Made by a program: the position numbers and the translations under genes | The notes under the pieces: model-generated | What the model was told of the DNA's origin: nothing | Databases searched by the model: none | The model's input: only the letters and a program-made list of their open reading frames with translations | Part shown: piece by piece, positions 54,336-63,633 of the stretch | Layout of the letters: every line of letters starts with the position of its first letter | Numbering within the stretch: the stretch's first letter is position 1 | Assembly (NCBI GenBank): GCA_021775805.1 | Contig: JAJFHD010000090.1 | Location: forward strand, 310,001 to 374,000 | Reading direction: 5' to 3' | Origin: Alphaproteobacteria bacterium | GTDB taxonomy: Bacteria; Pseudomonadota; Alphaproteobacteria; Rhizobiales; JAJFHC01 | DNA: 64,000 nucleotides

Positions 54336-57161
54336 ATGGCCATCATAACCCGTCAGAGTTTTCTGGCGCGCGATGCTGCATTCTCCGGCCCGTCACAAAG
54401 CACGACGGCCAATGCAACCTTCCTGGCAGGCGACGGTCCAGAACCGTTCCTTCAGGCAAATGAGCGTAATGACTTTAATGAGTCCGGTTTCCGATTTGGA
54501 ACCGAATTCCGCACCAATATGGGTGCCGCCTTCAATTTTATGGAGCCCCAGGCTCCGGCAACCGTGCTGTTCCCGAAACAAGGCACAAATCCGGCAAAAG
54601 ATCACATGGCTTCGGTGTTCCCTGGTCGAGCCAACGACACGGCCGGGCCGACCGAAAATCTTCGGCTCGATACTCTCAGTCTGCTCGGCGATTTGGGACA
54701 GTCGGTGCGGAAAGAAAGTCCGCCCGATCAGGCGGCCGCGTTTCACGAGGCGGCGACAAAGGTCATTGGAGAGCGGCTTCCGGAGTTCCCGGAACCGGTC
54801 AGAACCAGTGCAGCTGAAGAGTTTGCCGCCCGTCGCGACGACCTGGCCCGGGAAGCAGCGTTTGAAGAACGTTTTGCCCTGCGGCGCGATCAGGTCAACG
54901 CTTATGTGGAGCAGGGCGACAAGATCATCGTCCTGACGGGGTCCGACCCGGTCGGATCCGGTCATGAGCGCCGCAGGTTTCTTGATGCAATAGACAAGGA
55001 CAGCGAACTCACCGAGCGGACCAGAAGCGTCCTCAAGGCCCATATGGGCCAGAAATTGCTGTTTGCTCAATACGAGGCCCTTGAGGCAGCAGACCCGGAA
55101 GCAGCCCTGGAAGAGGTCACCCTCGCACTTGGGCGCGCCGGGCAGAGGTCGCAACCGGGGTTGGGCAGGGAGGGGACCGGTACAACTGCGTCGCTGAACC
55201 CGCCGGCGCCCCGCGATGGCGGCGCTCGCCTTGACCTCCAGGACCTGGCGCCCGAGCAACTGCATTTCCTTAAAGCCCGTGCACAGGGTGCGGTTGCACG
55301 TGACCGCCTCGACAGCCAGGTCCGGCGCCACGAAGAATTGTCCAGCCTGATTTCCGAGGGCAAGGCGCGCTTTGCCGATATTGGAACAGCCGATCTGCCC
55401 CCCGACGTGAAGGCCGGTCTGAACCGCCGGCTCACGATTGCTCTGCAGGAGATAGAAGACGCCAGAACAGCCGTCGAGCGTTACGCCGAGCCCGACCGCA
55501 CGTTCGATCCCGATAATGCCGAAGACCGCAAACTGGTTGCCGATGCTGTCCATGGGCTGAACATTGACCTGGAAGCGGCAGCCAGTGGAGATCAGAAAGA
55601 ACTTGCCGCCCTGACGGCGGTCATCAACCGCACGCGCATCCTGCCCGACAACGCCCGCCACGTGTTCGAAGCTCTCGACGCCCGGGGCGTGGCCAATGCA
55701 GCGGGGTATCTTGAACTGGGCCGCGCACGAACGGAGGCGGCATCAACTGACCCTCTGGCGCAAATAGTCAACCGGACCGGCAAGTCGGATAGGCGAAAGA
55801 CGCTCTCCTCCGATGAACGGACGTTTGCCGCCTTTGGTATCACGGAGAGCGACCGCGATCGGCTCAACCGCGAAACGACAGACACCGAACTGGCCCAATG
55901 GTTGAAACTGCTCAAGGCGGTCAACAGTGCGGGCAACAGCAGACCGGCTTATGCCCGAGAGCTCCGGGCGCGCCTTGGCCAGGAATTCCTTGACCGGCCA
56001 CAGACTCGTAGTTTGCTCAATGGCTGGCTCACCCGCCTGATCCAGAACAAGGCGCGGCTCGTTGACACCAATCCCGACACTCTGCCGCCGGACATGGTGG
56101 ATCGGATCAGAGCCGACCGGGGGGTGGCCGAATCGACCGTCGACATCGTCACCGATTTCATTCCCGGGGTCGACCAGGTGAAGGCCGGATACCAGGTGTT
56201 CAAGGCCGCCCAGGCGTTGGACACCGCCTTCGAGAGCGGTGATGATGCCGCAATCCATGCGGCAGGCGTTGTCCTCGCCACCGAGCTCGCTGGCTTCTTG
56301 CCGGGCCCCAACGTCATCAAGATGGGCAGGCGCTTGCAGACGTACATCGACAGGTTGCGTGTGTCGCAATCGTTGAAAGACCGTTTCAGGCGCCTCATCA
56401 ACCAGTCGGACAATGCCGATGAGACCGGAGGAGGCGCTGGTAGAAGAGGTGACTCGGATGTTTCTGATGGCGAGAGCGCCAATCGCGACACAAACCATGC
56501 CGACTCTGACTCAGGCCCGGACCGGGCAAACGAAACCGATCCACCTGGGCCGGACGATGGAGGCCGTCCCACCGAGCGTCATCGCGAAACGAAAAATGAA
56601 AAGGTCGATCGACTTCGGGGGAGCACAGAAATTCCAACCGGAAATCGGCAGGCCTCTGTCGAATACAATCCGCCGGAGAAGATACCGGACGTGGACCCGG
56701 AAGATATCAGGCCGCTGCCGCGGTGGTCCGAAATTGACGAAGCCGGCATTCTTACCAAGGAGAAGTTCAACGCGGATTTCCCTTCGGCCGGGGAAATAGA
56801 TCCCAATATTATCGGAACAACTCAGAAAGGAATTAGTCCGGAGGTTGGCTTGCCTCTAACCGTTCAAAAAAGAGAAACTGACATACTTCCCCTGGATCGC
56901 TACGTTGCGGCACTTCAATCCGGACGGCTAAAGCCGGAAAACATCGAGCCGATCAATCTGTATGTCCTTGACGGCCGTATTGTCAGTTCGGACCATCGTC
57001 GTCTTGTCGCGGCGAGACTGGCTGGCGTCAAGGTGCGGTATCGCATCATAACTTCGGGAAAACTGAGTGAGACTCTGAAAAGAAAAGTTGATGAAGGCAC
57101 TCCCAACCACCGCATTGAGATCAGAATTCCAAAGGAGAGGAATAATGGGCGAAGAAAATGA
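54336..57161 (+). CDS. Large virion-type protein with C-terminal polymorphic-toxin module (ParB-like)
   Basis: Protein of 941 residues. AGGAGGT (54324-54330) sits five bases before the ATG at 54336. Residues 1-600 are helical and charged, like internal virion proteins, and begin MAIITRQSFLARDAAF. Residues about 600-680 hold a hydrophobic pre-toxin-like segment (DFIPGVDQVKAGYQVFKAA, LATELAGFLPGPNVI). An acidic, Gly/Asp-rich linker (about 690-780) leads to a C-terminal domain with DGRIVSSDHRRLVAARLAGV (877 onward), resembling the ParB/sulfiredoxin nuclease fold. Two immunity-like genes follow, the first overlapping its stop. It is inferred to be a toxin delivered by the phage particle; target and activity are unknown. 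Confidence 0.65.
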   Translation: MAIITRQSFLARDAAFSGPSQSTTANATFLAGDGPEPFLQANERNDFNESGFRFGTEFRTNMGAAFNFMEPQAPATVLFPKQGTNPAKDHMASVFPGRANDTAGPTENLRLDTLSLLGDLGQSVRKESPPDQAAAFHEAATKVIGERLPEFPEPVRTSAAEEFAARRDDLAREAAFEERFALRRDQVNAYVEQGDKIIVLTGSDPVGSGHERRRFLDAIDKDSELTERTRSVLKAHMGQKLLFAQYEALEAADPEAALEEVTLALGRAGQRSQPGLGREGTGTTASLNPPAPRDGGARLDLQDLAPEQLHFLKARAQGAVARDRLDSQVRRHEELSSLISEGKARFADIGTADLPPDVKAGLNRRLTIALQEIEDARTAVERYAEPDRTFDPDNAEDRKLVADAVHGLNIDLEAAASGDQKELAALTAVINRTRILPDNARHVFEALDARGVANAAGYLELGRARTEAASTDPLAQIVNRTGKSDRRKTLSSDERTFAAFGITESDRDRLNRETTDTELAQWLKLLKAVNSAGNSRPAYARELRARLGQEFLDRPQTRSLLNGWLTRLIQNKARLVDTNPDTLPPDMVDRIRADRGVAESTVDIVTDFIPGVDQVKAGYQVFKAAQALDTAFESGDDAAIHAAGVVLATELAGFLPGPNVIKMGRRLQTYIDRLRVSQSLKDRFRRLINQSDNADETGGGAGRRGDSDVSDGESANRDTNHADSDSGPDRANETDPPGPDDGGRPTERHRETKNEKVDRLRGSTEIPTGNRQASVEYNPPEKIPDVDPEDIRPLPRWSEIDEAGILTKEKFNADFPSAGEIDPNIIGTTQKGISPEVGLPLTVQKRETDILPLDRYVAALQSGRLKPENIEPINLYVLDGRIVSSDHRRLVAARLAGVKVRYRIITSGKLSETLKRKVDEGTPNHRIEIRIPKERNNGRRK

Positions 57162-57459
57162 ACTAAGCGAAGAATACCTGCGCCGTGACAAGATGTATGA
57201 CGATCTGTACGAAATGAAGGTCGAGAATCAGGAACAGTTCCGGGATGTTGTTGTGGCAATTCTGAAGGCCTGGCGCGAAAGGATTTTCAACGAAGGCGAG
57301 AACTTCGATCAACAACAGGACGTTTGGGAATACGTTGAAGGGATGCGTGGCGTCATAGAGGCGGATTTCAGCTTTGAAGACGAATATGCCGACCCGAAGC
57401 GTCAACCGAATTGGAATGATCTGCGACATCTCATGATCCGTAGCTTCGGTCACAGTTGA
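57145..57459 (+). CDS. Small acidic protein, putative immunity protein
   Basis: Protein of 104 residues. GGAGAGGA is four bases before the ATG at 57145, inside the last codons of the large toxin-like gene, so translation is coupled. It is acidic and helical (ELSEEYLRRDKMYDDLYEMK, EGENFDQQQDVWEYVEGM) with a Trp-containing end (NWNDLRHLMIRSFG). Size, charge and position suggest that it neutralises the preceding ParB-like domain. No family is recognised. Confidence 0.6.
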   Translation: MGEENELSEEYLRRDKMYDDLYEMKVENQEQFRDVVVAILKAWRERIFNEGENFDQQQDVWEYVEGMRGVIEADFSFEDEYADPKRQPNWNDLRHLMIRSFGHS

Positions 57460-57489
57460 TTTTCTCGATTCGCCCAGGAAGGTATTTCA

Positions 57490-57870
57490 ATGCAAAAAGA
57501 CAGCACTGATGGTGGAACCGTGCCACTTGATAACGACCGCATTGTTAACGATGAAGATCGACAGAAGGCTATCGCAGAAATTGTCGAACGTGCCGGAGAG
57601 GTGGATGGTGTTAGAGATCTATATTGGTTTTTGGCTGCTGTAAGTGACTCGTGGCTCAGGGGCGTCTTTGACAAAAAAAGGTTGTATGGCCGGATTGACG
57701 GGGACCATGTCGAAGACTTCCTGATCAAAGTTGTCGCCGCCCTGGACAAGGGGCTGCCGCAGGACACGCTTGAGATGAAAGACGGCGTGCTTCAGCCCAC
57801 CTGGCAGACCTATGCCGATATCATCCTGAGTGGTTTTGAGCTGAGGCGTGATACAACGGTATCTCAGTGA
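57490..57870 (+). CDS. Small acidic protein, second putative immunity protein
   Basis: Protein of 126 residues with AGGAAGG upstream of the ATG at 57490. It is acidic (DRIVNDEDRQKAIAEIVERA) and helical, and its ending (PTWQTYADIILSGFELRRD) has the same shape as that of the gene before it, so the two may be distant paralogues. It probably extends the immunity cassette of the large toxin-like gene, perhaps against a variant toxin domain. Confidence 0.55.
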   Translation: MQKDSTDGGTVPLDNDRIVNDEDRQKAIAEIVERAGEVDGVRDLYWFLAAVSDSWLRGVFDKKRLYGRIDGDHVEDFLIKVVAALDKGLPQDTLEMKDGVLQPTWQTYADIILSGFELRRDTTVSQ

Positions 57871-58338
57871 TGTCTGAACACGTGGTGGCTGACCCACAAA
57901 GTCGGATTTCGATCGCCCATGCCGGTCGAACTTCAGCGCCACTCGACCGTCATTAGGACTATCAACATGTGGCCTTCAATCACTTGATTTGGCCTTGCTG
58001 CGAACGGTATACCTTGCGCGTCCTGAATAGGGCATCTGGTATCGATAAACCAAACGTTGAAACAAGTGGTATCCGTACCAATGTATAGGGAGGTACGTTT
58101 GTCCGGGGGCGAGCTGAAGCGGGACAACGCAGGCGCACAGGAATAGCTCTTTGTTTAGCAGAATCGGCGCTGTGGAGCGGTAACATGGGGGTGTTGAGTA
58201 AAATCTAAATTGGTGCCAAGCCGCATGCGTCAAAGTTGCGGGTTTGCGCCGCGGCGCAGCCACTGAACATATTTCTTCCGCTGCGATGTGATTTGTTGGA
58301 AACCAGGTCAAGTTCAACACAATTCGGTATAACGTCTC
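57871..58338. other. Intergenic region after the immunity-like genes
   Basis: About 470 bases. Minus-strand open frames near 57933-58320 have no ribosome binding site and odd composition. No terminator with a T-run and no repeat is evident. Confidence 0.45.
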
Positions 58339-59058
58339 TTGTTAAATACATTCATATTCGTGACCTTTCTGTCGTCGATTGTCCTGACGTTGGTTTTCGC
58401 CGGGATCGTTCTGCTGTTTCGGGCGCGTCGGCGCCGTCGCGAAAAAGCACAAGGTTGGGACAGCCCACAGTTCGAGCCGGGACGGGGAAGCGAACGCTTC
58501 GAGCCCAGTCTTGCCGGCGGCGAACCGTCGCTTGATTTTGAACCGGGATTTGACTCCAGGCCGTCGTTTGTTGCCAAACGCCCGGCCGCGAACCCCGACC
58601 GTGTCAATCAACCGTCGCAATCCGGTCAACGTGGCGGCGGCAGGACCGTTGTGCGGGGACTCCGGGATTATTTGCGCCCCGTCGGTGGCCGGCCCGGCAC
58701 AATGTCGGCCGACCAGCACGAAGATGTGCAGGTGTTGCTCGGAAAGGTTCCGCCGGAATGGATGTCGCGCCAGCAAGCCGACCTTTTGTTAAGCGCGCGC
58801 GACTATGCATCGGCCGTAATCCGCAGCCTGCTCGGCGTCGACGACGGTCCGCATGATGAGCCGTTGGTCGAACGACGCCTGACGCTGGCTGTCGTTGCCG
58901 ATCCGGAGATCCGGGATTACGTCGCGGAATGGGCCGAGTATGCCGCGATGAATGAACATACCGGCTCGCTCGCCAATCCACCTCATGACGGCGCCTTCGA
59001 AATTGTCGAAGGCCTGGCAACCCGCTTGCTGCTGGCCGAAGGTTATGAACTCGATTAG
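58339..59058 (+). CDS. Membrane-anchored hypothetical protein
   Basis: Protein of 239 residues with one N-terminal membrane helix (TFIFVTFLSSIVLTLVFAGI) and an arginine stop (RARRRRREK), then a Gly/Pro/Ser-rich linker and an acidic C-terminal domain (about 140-239) with GKVPPEWMSRQQADLLLSARDYA. The frame begins with TTG and no good ribosome binding site, so the start is unsure. No family is recognised. It is followed 18 bp later by the RNA phosphotransferase. Confidence 0.55.
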   Translation: MLNTFIFVTFLSSIVLTLVFAGIVLLFRARRRRREKAQGWDSPQFEPGRGSERFEPSLAGGEPSLDFEPGFDSRPSFVAKRPAANPDRVNQPSQSGQRGGGRTVVRGLRDYLRPVGGRPGTMSADQHEDVQVLLGKVPPEWMSRQQADLLLSARDYASAVIRSLLGVDDGPHDEPLVERRLTLAVVADPEIRDYVAEWAEYAAMNEHTGSLANPPHDGAFEIVEGLATRLLLAEGYELD

Positions 59059-59076
59059 GAGTCTGGGAAGTGTGTA

Positions 59077-59664
59077 ATGACGAATAACCGACGCAGCGGC
59101 GGTGGTTTCGATCCGGTTCGTACCAGCAAATTCCTGAGCCTCGTTCTGCGTCACCGGCCGGAAACCATCGGGTTGTCCCTTGGAGAAGGCGGTTGGGTTG
59201 CTATCGACGATCTGTTGACTGCCATGTCGAAACACCAGCGTGCCTTGAGCCGCGATCAGCTCGCCGACGTTGTGGAGAACAACAGCAAGAAGCGTTTTGC
59301 CCTGGACGATGCCGGAACGCACATTCGTGCGGTCCAGGGCCACAGCAAAGCGGTTGATCTGGGATACGAGGCCGAAGTGCCGCCCGATAATCTCTATCAT
59401 GGGACAGTCGAACGTTTTCTGACATCGATTTTAGAAGAGGGATTAAGTCCTGGAAGTCGCCTTCATGTACATCTCAGCCTGGACGTGAAAACTGCAGAGG
59501 CGGTAGGCCGGCGCCGGGGAAAGCCGGTTGTCCTGACGGTAGATTCCGGAGGGATGCACGTCAAAGGGCACCGCTTTTATCGTGCTGATAACGGGGTGTG
59601 GCTGACAGAATCGGTGCCGCCGGCCTTCTTGAGATTTAATCCGCCAGATGAATCCGGCGCATAA
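59077..59664 (+). CDS. kptA: RNA 2'-phosphotransferase (Tpt1/KptA)
   Basis: NAD-dependent RNA 2'-phosphotransferase of 195 residues, which removes an internal RNA 2'-phosphate to give ADP-ribose cyclic phosphate. The N-terminal winged helix has SKFLSLVLRHRPETIGL with the catalytic Arg-His-Arg. The C-terminal domain has RAVQGHSK, NLYHGT, HVHLSLDVKTAEAVG and the final VWLTESVPPAFL, all hallmark positions. Bacterial KptA has no known natural substrate. It lies between phage-associated genes and is probably cargo or a repair/anti-defence function. Confidence 0.93.
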   Translation: MTNNRRSGGGFDPVRTSKFLSLVLRHRPETIGLSLGEGGWVAIDDLLTAMSKHQRALSRDQLADVVENNSKKRFALDDAGTHIRAVQGHSKAVDLGYEAEVPPDNLYHGTVERFLTSILEEGLSPGSRLHVHLSLDVKTAEAVGRRRGKPVVLTVDSGGMHVKGHRFYRADNGVWLTESVPPAFLRFNPPDESGA

Positions 59665-59799
59665 TCCAGTTCCAGGGCGACGCAAAGCCCGGGTATTATT
59701 GTTTCGTTTCCGACGTTAACCCCATCTGCGGTTTTGTCCGTTGATCCAAATCCCCGCATGGTAGTTTAATGGCGGCCAGGGAGTGCGGGAAAACGCGAT

Positions 59800-60300
59800 A
59801 TGAGTTCTGGATTCAGAAAAATATTGATGGGTTTGCTTGGCGCTGTGGCGTTGGCGTACGTCTTCACGCTGGGTGTTGCCGACGCAAGTGCTGGATATCG
59901 CGGGTTCACCGACCGGCATATGACGCATTACATACGTTCATCGAGACGAACAATCACGATTGACCACGGCCTTGGCGGGCACGTCCAGGGTACAGTTCGC
60001 AATCTTGTGCACATCATCGACCGCCGAAAACGGGTTGTGATCAACGGCCCCTGCCAGAGTGCCTGCACCTTGTTCCTGTCTCTGGGTGCAAAACATGTCT
60101 GCATCACCAGACGCGCTGAATTGTGGTTTCATCAGGCAACCTATCGTACCGGCCGAAAGTCCAAATACTGGACCGGCGCGATGATGAAACTGTATCCGCG
60201 AAAAATAAGGCGTTACCTGAAAAGACGCGGCGGCCTGCGACGCAAGTGGATTGTGCTCAAGGGCAAACGCCTGCGCAGATTGTTCCCGCATACCTGCTGA
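59800..60300 (+). CDS. Exported ClpP-fold serine protease-like protein
   Basis: Protein of 166 residues with a signal peptide (about residues 7-32, ending ASA). The mature part has the strand VVINGPCQSACTLFLSLGAKHVC, where the serine of P-C-x-S-A-C aligns with the nucleophile of a small alphaproteobacterial ClpP-like family, followed by RRAELWFHQAT with the likely catalytic histidine. The last 50 residues are very basic. It is probably a periplasmic protease-like protein of unknown substrate. It is a single gene before a terminator. Confidence 0.6.
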   Translation: MSSGFRKILMGLLGAVALAYVFTLGVADASAGYRGFTDRHMTHYIRSSRRTITIDHGLGGHVQGTVRNLVHIIDRRKRVVINGPCQSACTLFLSLGAKHVCITRRAELWFHQATYRTGRKSKYWTGAMMKLYPRKIRRYLKRRGGLRRKWIVLKGKRLRRLFPHTC

Positions 60301-60366
60301 CGGGTTCTCGATAGAGAGAACCGGCGGCGGTACTAGAGATCCGCTTTCAAGAATTGAACTGTAGGC

Positions 60367-60395
60367 AAGGCCATTCCGTTGGGGTGGCCTTTTTT
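60367..60395 (+). terminator. Rho-independent terminator before tail tubular protein A
   Basis: The stem AAGGCCA (60367-60373) with TGGCCTT (60385-60391) is followed by a run of T residues to 60395. It ends the ClpP-like gene transcript. The tail gene 50 bp further on may therefore rely on readthrough or its own promoter. Confidence 0.8.
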
Positions 60396-60443
60396 CATTG
60401 TCAAATTTGCTTCCAGAAAACCAGAACTGAAAGGAGTGCTTCC

Positions 60444-61028
60444 ATGGGTCAGCTCTCTGAAGTCGCCGTTTATAACATGGCACTCGACATGCTCGACGAA
60501 GGACCCGTAACGTCGCCGACCGACGACACGAGACCGGCCCGGCTGCTGGCGCGAAACTATGCCCAGACTCGCGATGAGGTTTTAAGAGCACATCCCTGGA
60601 ACTTTGCCACTAAACGCGCGTCACTGCCCACCCTTTCCGAGAAGCCGGCATTTGGCTGGCAGAGGGCTTTTGAATTACCAACCGACTGTCTGCGCGTCCT
60701 GCCGCTGACAGTTGACGGTTGTCTGAACGGTAACCCCGTTGCTCACGAAATTGAGGGGCGCCGCCTGTTGAGTGACGCCTCGGCGCCTCTCCGGGTCCGT
60801 TACATTCACCGGGTGATAAATCCCGGTGAGTTCGATCCGCTGTTTGCGCGGGCACTAAGTGCACGGCTGGCCGTGTATGTGGGGCATGTCATCACCGGCA
60901 AGCAGAGTTATGTCGAGAGAATTAGCGGGCTCTACCGGGATGTTCTCCTCGAAGCACGCAGGACCGATGCCCTCGAAGGGACACCACAAGCGCCACTCGG
61001 TGAAGATTGGATCGAGGCGCGTTACTGA
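60444..61028 (+). CDS. Tail tubular protein A (T7 gp11-like)
   Basis: Adaptor ring of the short tail between portal and nozzle, 194 residues. AAAGGAG is seven bases before the ATG at 60444. It has the family's VAVYNMALDMLDEGPV, RLLARNYAQTRDEVLRAHPWNFATKRASLP and FELPTDCLRVL. Its stop overlaps the start of tail tubular protein B (TGATG), so the two are made together. Confidence 0.93.
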   Translation: MGQLSEVAVYNMALDMLDEGPVTSPTDDTRPARLLARNYAQTRDEVLRAHPWNFATKRASLPTLSEKPAFGWQRAFELPTDCLRVLPLTVDGCLNGNPVAHEIEGRRLLSDASAPLRVRYIHRVINPGEFDPLFARALSARLAVYVGHVITGKQSYVERISGLYRDVLLEARRTDALEGTPQAPLGEDWIEARY

Positions 61029-63091
61029 TGACCAGTTATCCAATTCAGTCGACTTTTTCCCGGGGCGAGCTAAGCCCCAGGCTCCACGCGCGGATCGATC
61101 TTGATCACTACAAACTTGGACTGGCGGAATGTCTCAATTGGTTCATTCTGCCTCAAGGTGGGCTCCGGCGCCGGTCCGGATCGCGATACGTTGCCGGCGT
61201 AAAGGATCATCAGAAGAAAACCCGGCTTCTGGCTTTCATATTCTCCACCGAACAAGCCTACATGCTGGAGTTTGGAGACAAGTATTTTCGTGTCTATGCC
61301 AACGGCGGTGTCGTCGAAAGCACGCCCGGTGTGCCCGTCGAAGTTGTTACGCCATTTGCTGCCGCCGATGTCTTCGATATCCATTTTACGCAGTCCGCCG
61401 ATGTCCTGTATCTGGTGCACGCCAAATACCCGCCGCACAAAATTGAGCGGACGGAACACACGACCTGGGCGATAACCGAAATCGCCTTCAAGGACGGACC
61501 GTATCTTGCGCAGAATGACGGCAGCACGACGCTGACGCCTTCCGCTACCAGCGGGTCTTTTACACTCACAGCCAGTGCTGTCACCGGCATAAACAAGGAT
61601 CAGGGATTTCTGGCAACCGACATCAACCGGAAAATTCGGTTCCAGGCGTCGGACGGGCACTGGCACAACTTCGAGATTGCAGCAGTCACGGATACCACGC
61701 ACGTAACGGCGAATTACATCGGCGGCATAGATACCACCGCCACACCTGCTGTTGATCTCACTGCATTGCCAAACACAAATGCACGGGAGGAATGGCGTCT
61801 CGGGGCGTGGAGCGAAACCACCGGGTTTCCGGCCCGCGTGGCCTTCTATGAAGAACGCCTGACGTTCGCCCGCACCGACCATCAGCCGCAGACCTTATGG
61901 TTTTCCGTATCCGGAGACTTCGAGAACCAGCAACCGGGTGCCAATGACGACGATGCAATAACGCTCACGATATTGGCTGGCCAGGTCAACGAAATTCAAT
62001 GGATCGCAGAGGCGAAGGCACTGCAGATCGGAACCACCGGCGCAACCCGTACCGTCAATGCACCAAACTCGGAGAAGCCGCTCACACCCGATAACCTCAA
62101 ACAAATCCGTCATACGACGTTCGGCACAGAACCGATCCAGCCGGTACAAGTGGGACCCGTCACGATTTATGTAGGGTCCTACGGGCGATCCCTTCGGGAA
62201 TTTGTCTATTCTTTCGAGGCCGACACGTTCATTGCGCCGGACATCTCAATTCTTTCTGAGCATCTCCTACGCAATGGCGTCGTCCAGATGGCTTACGCTC
62301 AGGACCCCGACGCCATTATCTGGCTTGCATCGGGAAACGGAGAGCTGGTGGGCTTGACCTATGAGCGGGACCAGAAGGTTGTGGGCTTCCATCGCCACCG
62401 CCTGGCCGGCGGTTCACCCGACGCGTTTGGCCTTGTGACGTCAATTGCCACCATCCCCGGTACAGCCGGATGCGACGAAACCTGGGCTATCGTCAAACGT
62501 ACAATCCAAGGACAGGAAAAGCAGTACATCGAACGCCTTGAATCCGGTTTCGAAGGGCTTGAGAAGGAGCAGGCATTCTTCGTCGATTCGGGCTTGTCCT
62601 ATTCCGGCGTCCCGGTCAATGAGGTGTCAGGACTGGATCATCTTGAAGGTGAAACGGTTTCCATTCTCGCTGATGGCGCGGTCGATCCGCCGCAACAGAT
62701 ATCGAACGGCCGGGTCACACTGCAAGGTGACCGCACCGCCGGCGACATACACGTAGGCTTGGCGTATCAGTCCCAGGCGACAACACTGCCTCTCTCATCG
62801 GCGGGACGGGACGGTGTGCTGCTGGGGCGGCGAAAGAGAATTCAAAGCGTCATTGTCGATCTTCTTGAAACGCTCGGTGTGAAAGTCGGCACTTCTCCCG
62901 ATAACCTGGAAGACGTGACTGTTCGCAAATCCAGCGACGTCATGGGTGAAAGCCCGCCACTTCTTACCGGAACCGTGAGGGTCGGGCTGGACGACACCTG
63001 GACCAGCGAAAGTCAGATCATTGTATCCGCCGAAGATCCTCTTCCGGCCACAGTGCTTTCATTCATACCAGCATACGAAACGGAGCCTTGA
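61028..63091 (+). CDS. Tail tubular protein B (T7 gp12-like nozzle)
   Basis: Tail nozzle protein of 687 residues. Typical segments are STFSRGELSPRLHARIDLDHY, CLNWFILPQGGLRRRSGSRYV, FIFSTEQAYMLEFGDKYFRVY and PARVAFYEERLTFA, and QTLWFSVSGDFENQ. It forms the distal tube of the podoviral tail. It overlaps the gene for tubular protein A by one base and is followed by an MC-type virion protein. Confidence 0.95.
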   Translation: MTSYPIQSTFSRGELSPRLHARIDLDHYKLGLAECLNWFILPQGGLRRRSGSRYVAGVKDHQKKTRLLAFIFSTEQAYMLEFGDKYFRVYANGGVVESTPGVPVEVVTPFAAADVFDIHFTQSADVLYLVHAKYPPHKIERTEHTTWAITEIAFKDGPYLAQNDGSTTLTPSATSGSFTLTASAVTGINKDQGFLATDINRKIRFQASDGHWHNFEIAAVTDTTHVTANYIGGIDTTATPAVDLTALPNTNAREEWRLGAWSETTGFPARVAFYEERLTFARTDHQPQTLWFSVSGDFENQQPGANDDDAITLTILAGQVNEIQWIAEAKALQIGTTGATRTVNAPNSEKPLTPDNLKQIRHTTFGTEPIQPVQVGPVTIYVGSYGRSLREFVYSFEADTFIAPDISILSEHLLRNGVVQMAYAQDPDAIIWLASGNGELVGLTYERDQKVVGFHRHRLAGGSPDAFGLVTSIATIPGTAGCDETWAIVKRTIQGQEKQYIERLESGFEGLEKEQAFFVDSGLSYSGVPVNEVSGLDHLEGETVSILADGAVDPPQQISNGRVTLQGDRTAGDIHVGLAYQSQATTLPLSSAGRDGVLLGRRKRIQSVIVDLLETLGVKVGTSPDNLEDVTVRKSSDVMGESPPLLTGTVRVGLDDTWTSESQIIVSAEDPLPATVLSFIPAYETEP

Positions 63092-63095
63092 GATC

Positions 63096-63518
63096 ATGTG
63101 CAGTCCAATCATAGGGGCAGTTGTAAGTGCTGCCGGCACGCTGTTCAGCGCGGTTCAGCAATCCGGTGCGTCACGGGCCCAAGCCCGTATCGCCCGAAAC
63201 AACGCCATAGTCGAACGCCGCAGAAACGAATCTGAAACCAGGCGTGCGCGCCAACTCCAGACCAGGCGGATTTCCTCCAGGCGTGTCCGGGCCCTTGCGT
63301 CGGGCATCGCGATCGAAGGCTCGCCGGCGGAAGTCATCGTCAGGGACATCGGCGATAGCGAACTGGACATTCGTGCGAGGCGGTTTGACAGCGAAGTCCG
63401 TGCCCGCAACGAAGAAGCAAGAGCAAGCCTGGCAAGTTCCAGAGCGAGCTCACAAATTGTCGGCGGTGCTTTCGGGGCGATCACGCCTCTGATCAGGTCG
63501 GTGTCACAGCCACGATAG
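63096..63518 (+). CDS. MC-type internal virion protein
   Basis: Protein of 140 residues. It begins MCSPIIGAVVSAAGTLFSAV, a short hydrophobic Ala/Gly segment following Cys2, then a long arginine-rich helix (ARIARNNAIVERRRNESETRR). This layout matches the small internal virion proteins encoded after tail nozzle genes in podoviruses, thought to enter or line the ejection channel. It is the third protein in this region that starts Met-Cys. Confidence 0.75.
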   Translation: MCSPIIGAVVSAAGTLFSAVQQSGASRAQARIARNNAIVERRRNESETRRARQLQTRRISSRRVRALASGIAIEGSPAEVIVRDIGDSELDIRARRFDSEVRARNEEARASLASSRASSQIVGGAFGAITPLIRSVSQPR

Positions 63519-63633
63519 CAAGCCAACAGTAGATTCCGACGGGCAGCGCGGGACGTCCGCAATGCCGCAATAACCCGATCACCGGCCAGTGTTCCAACGC
63601 TGGCCGTTCCCATTTTCCGCAAAGGAGAAAACG

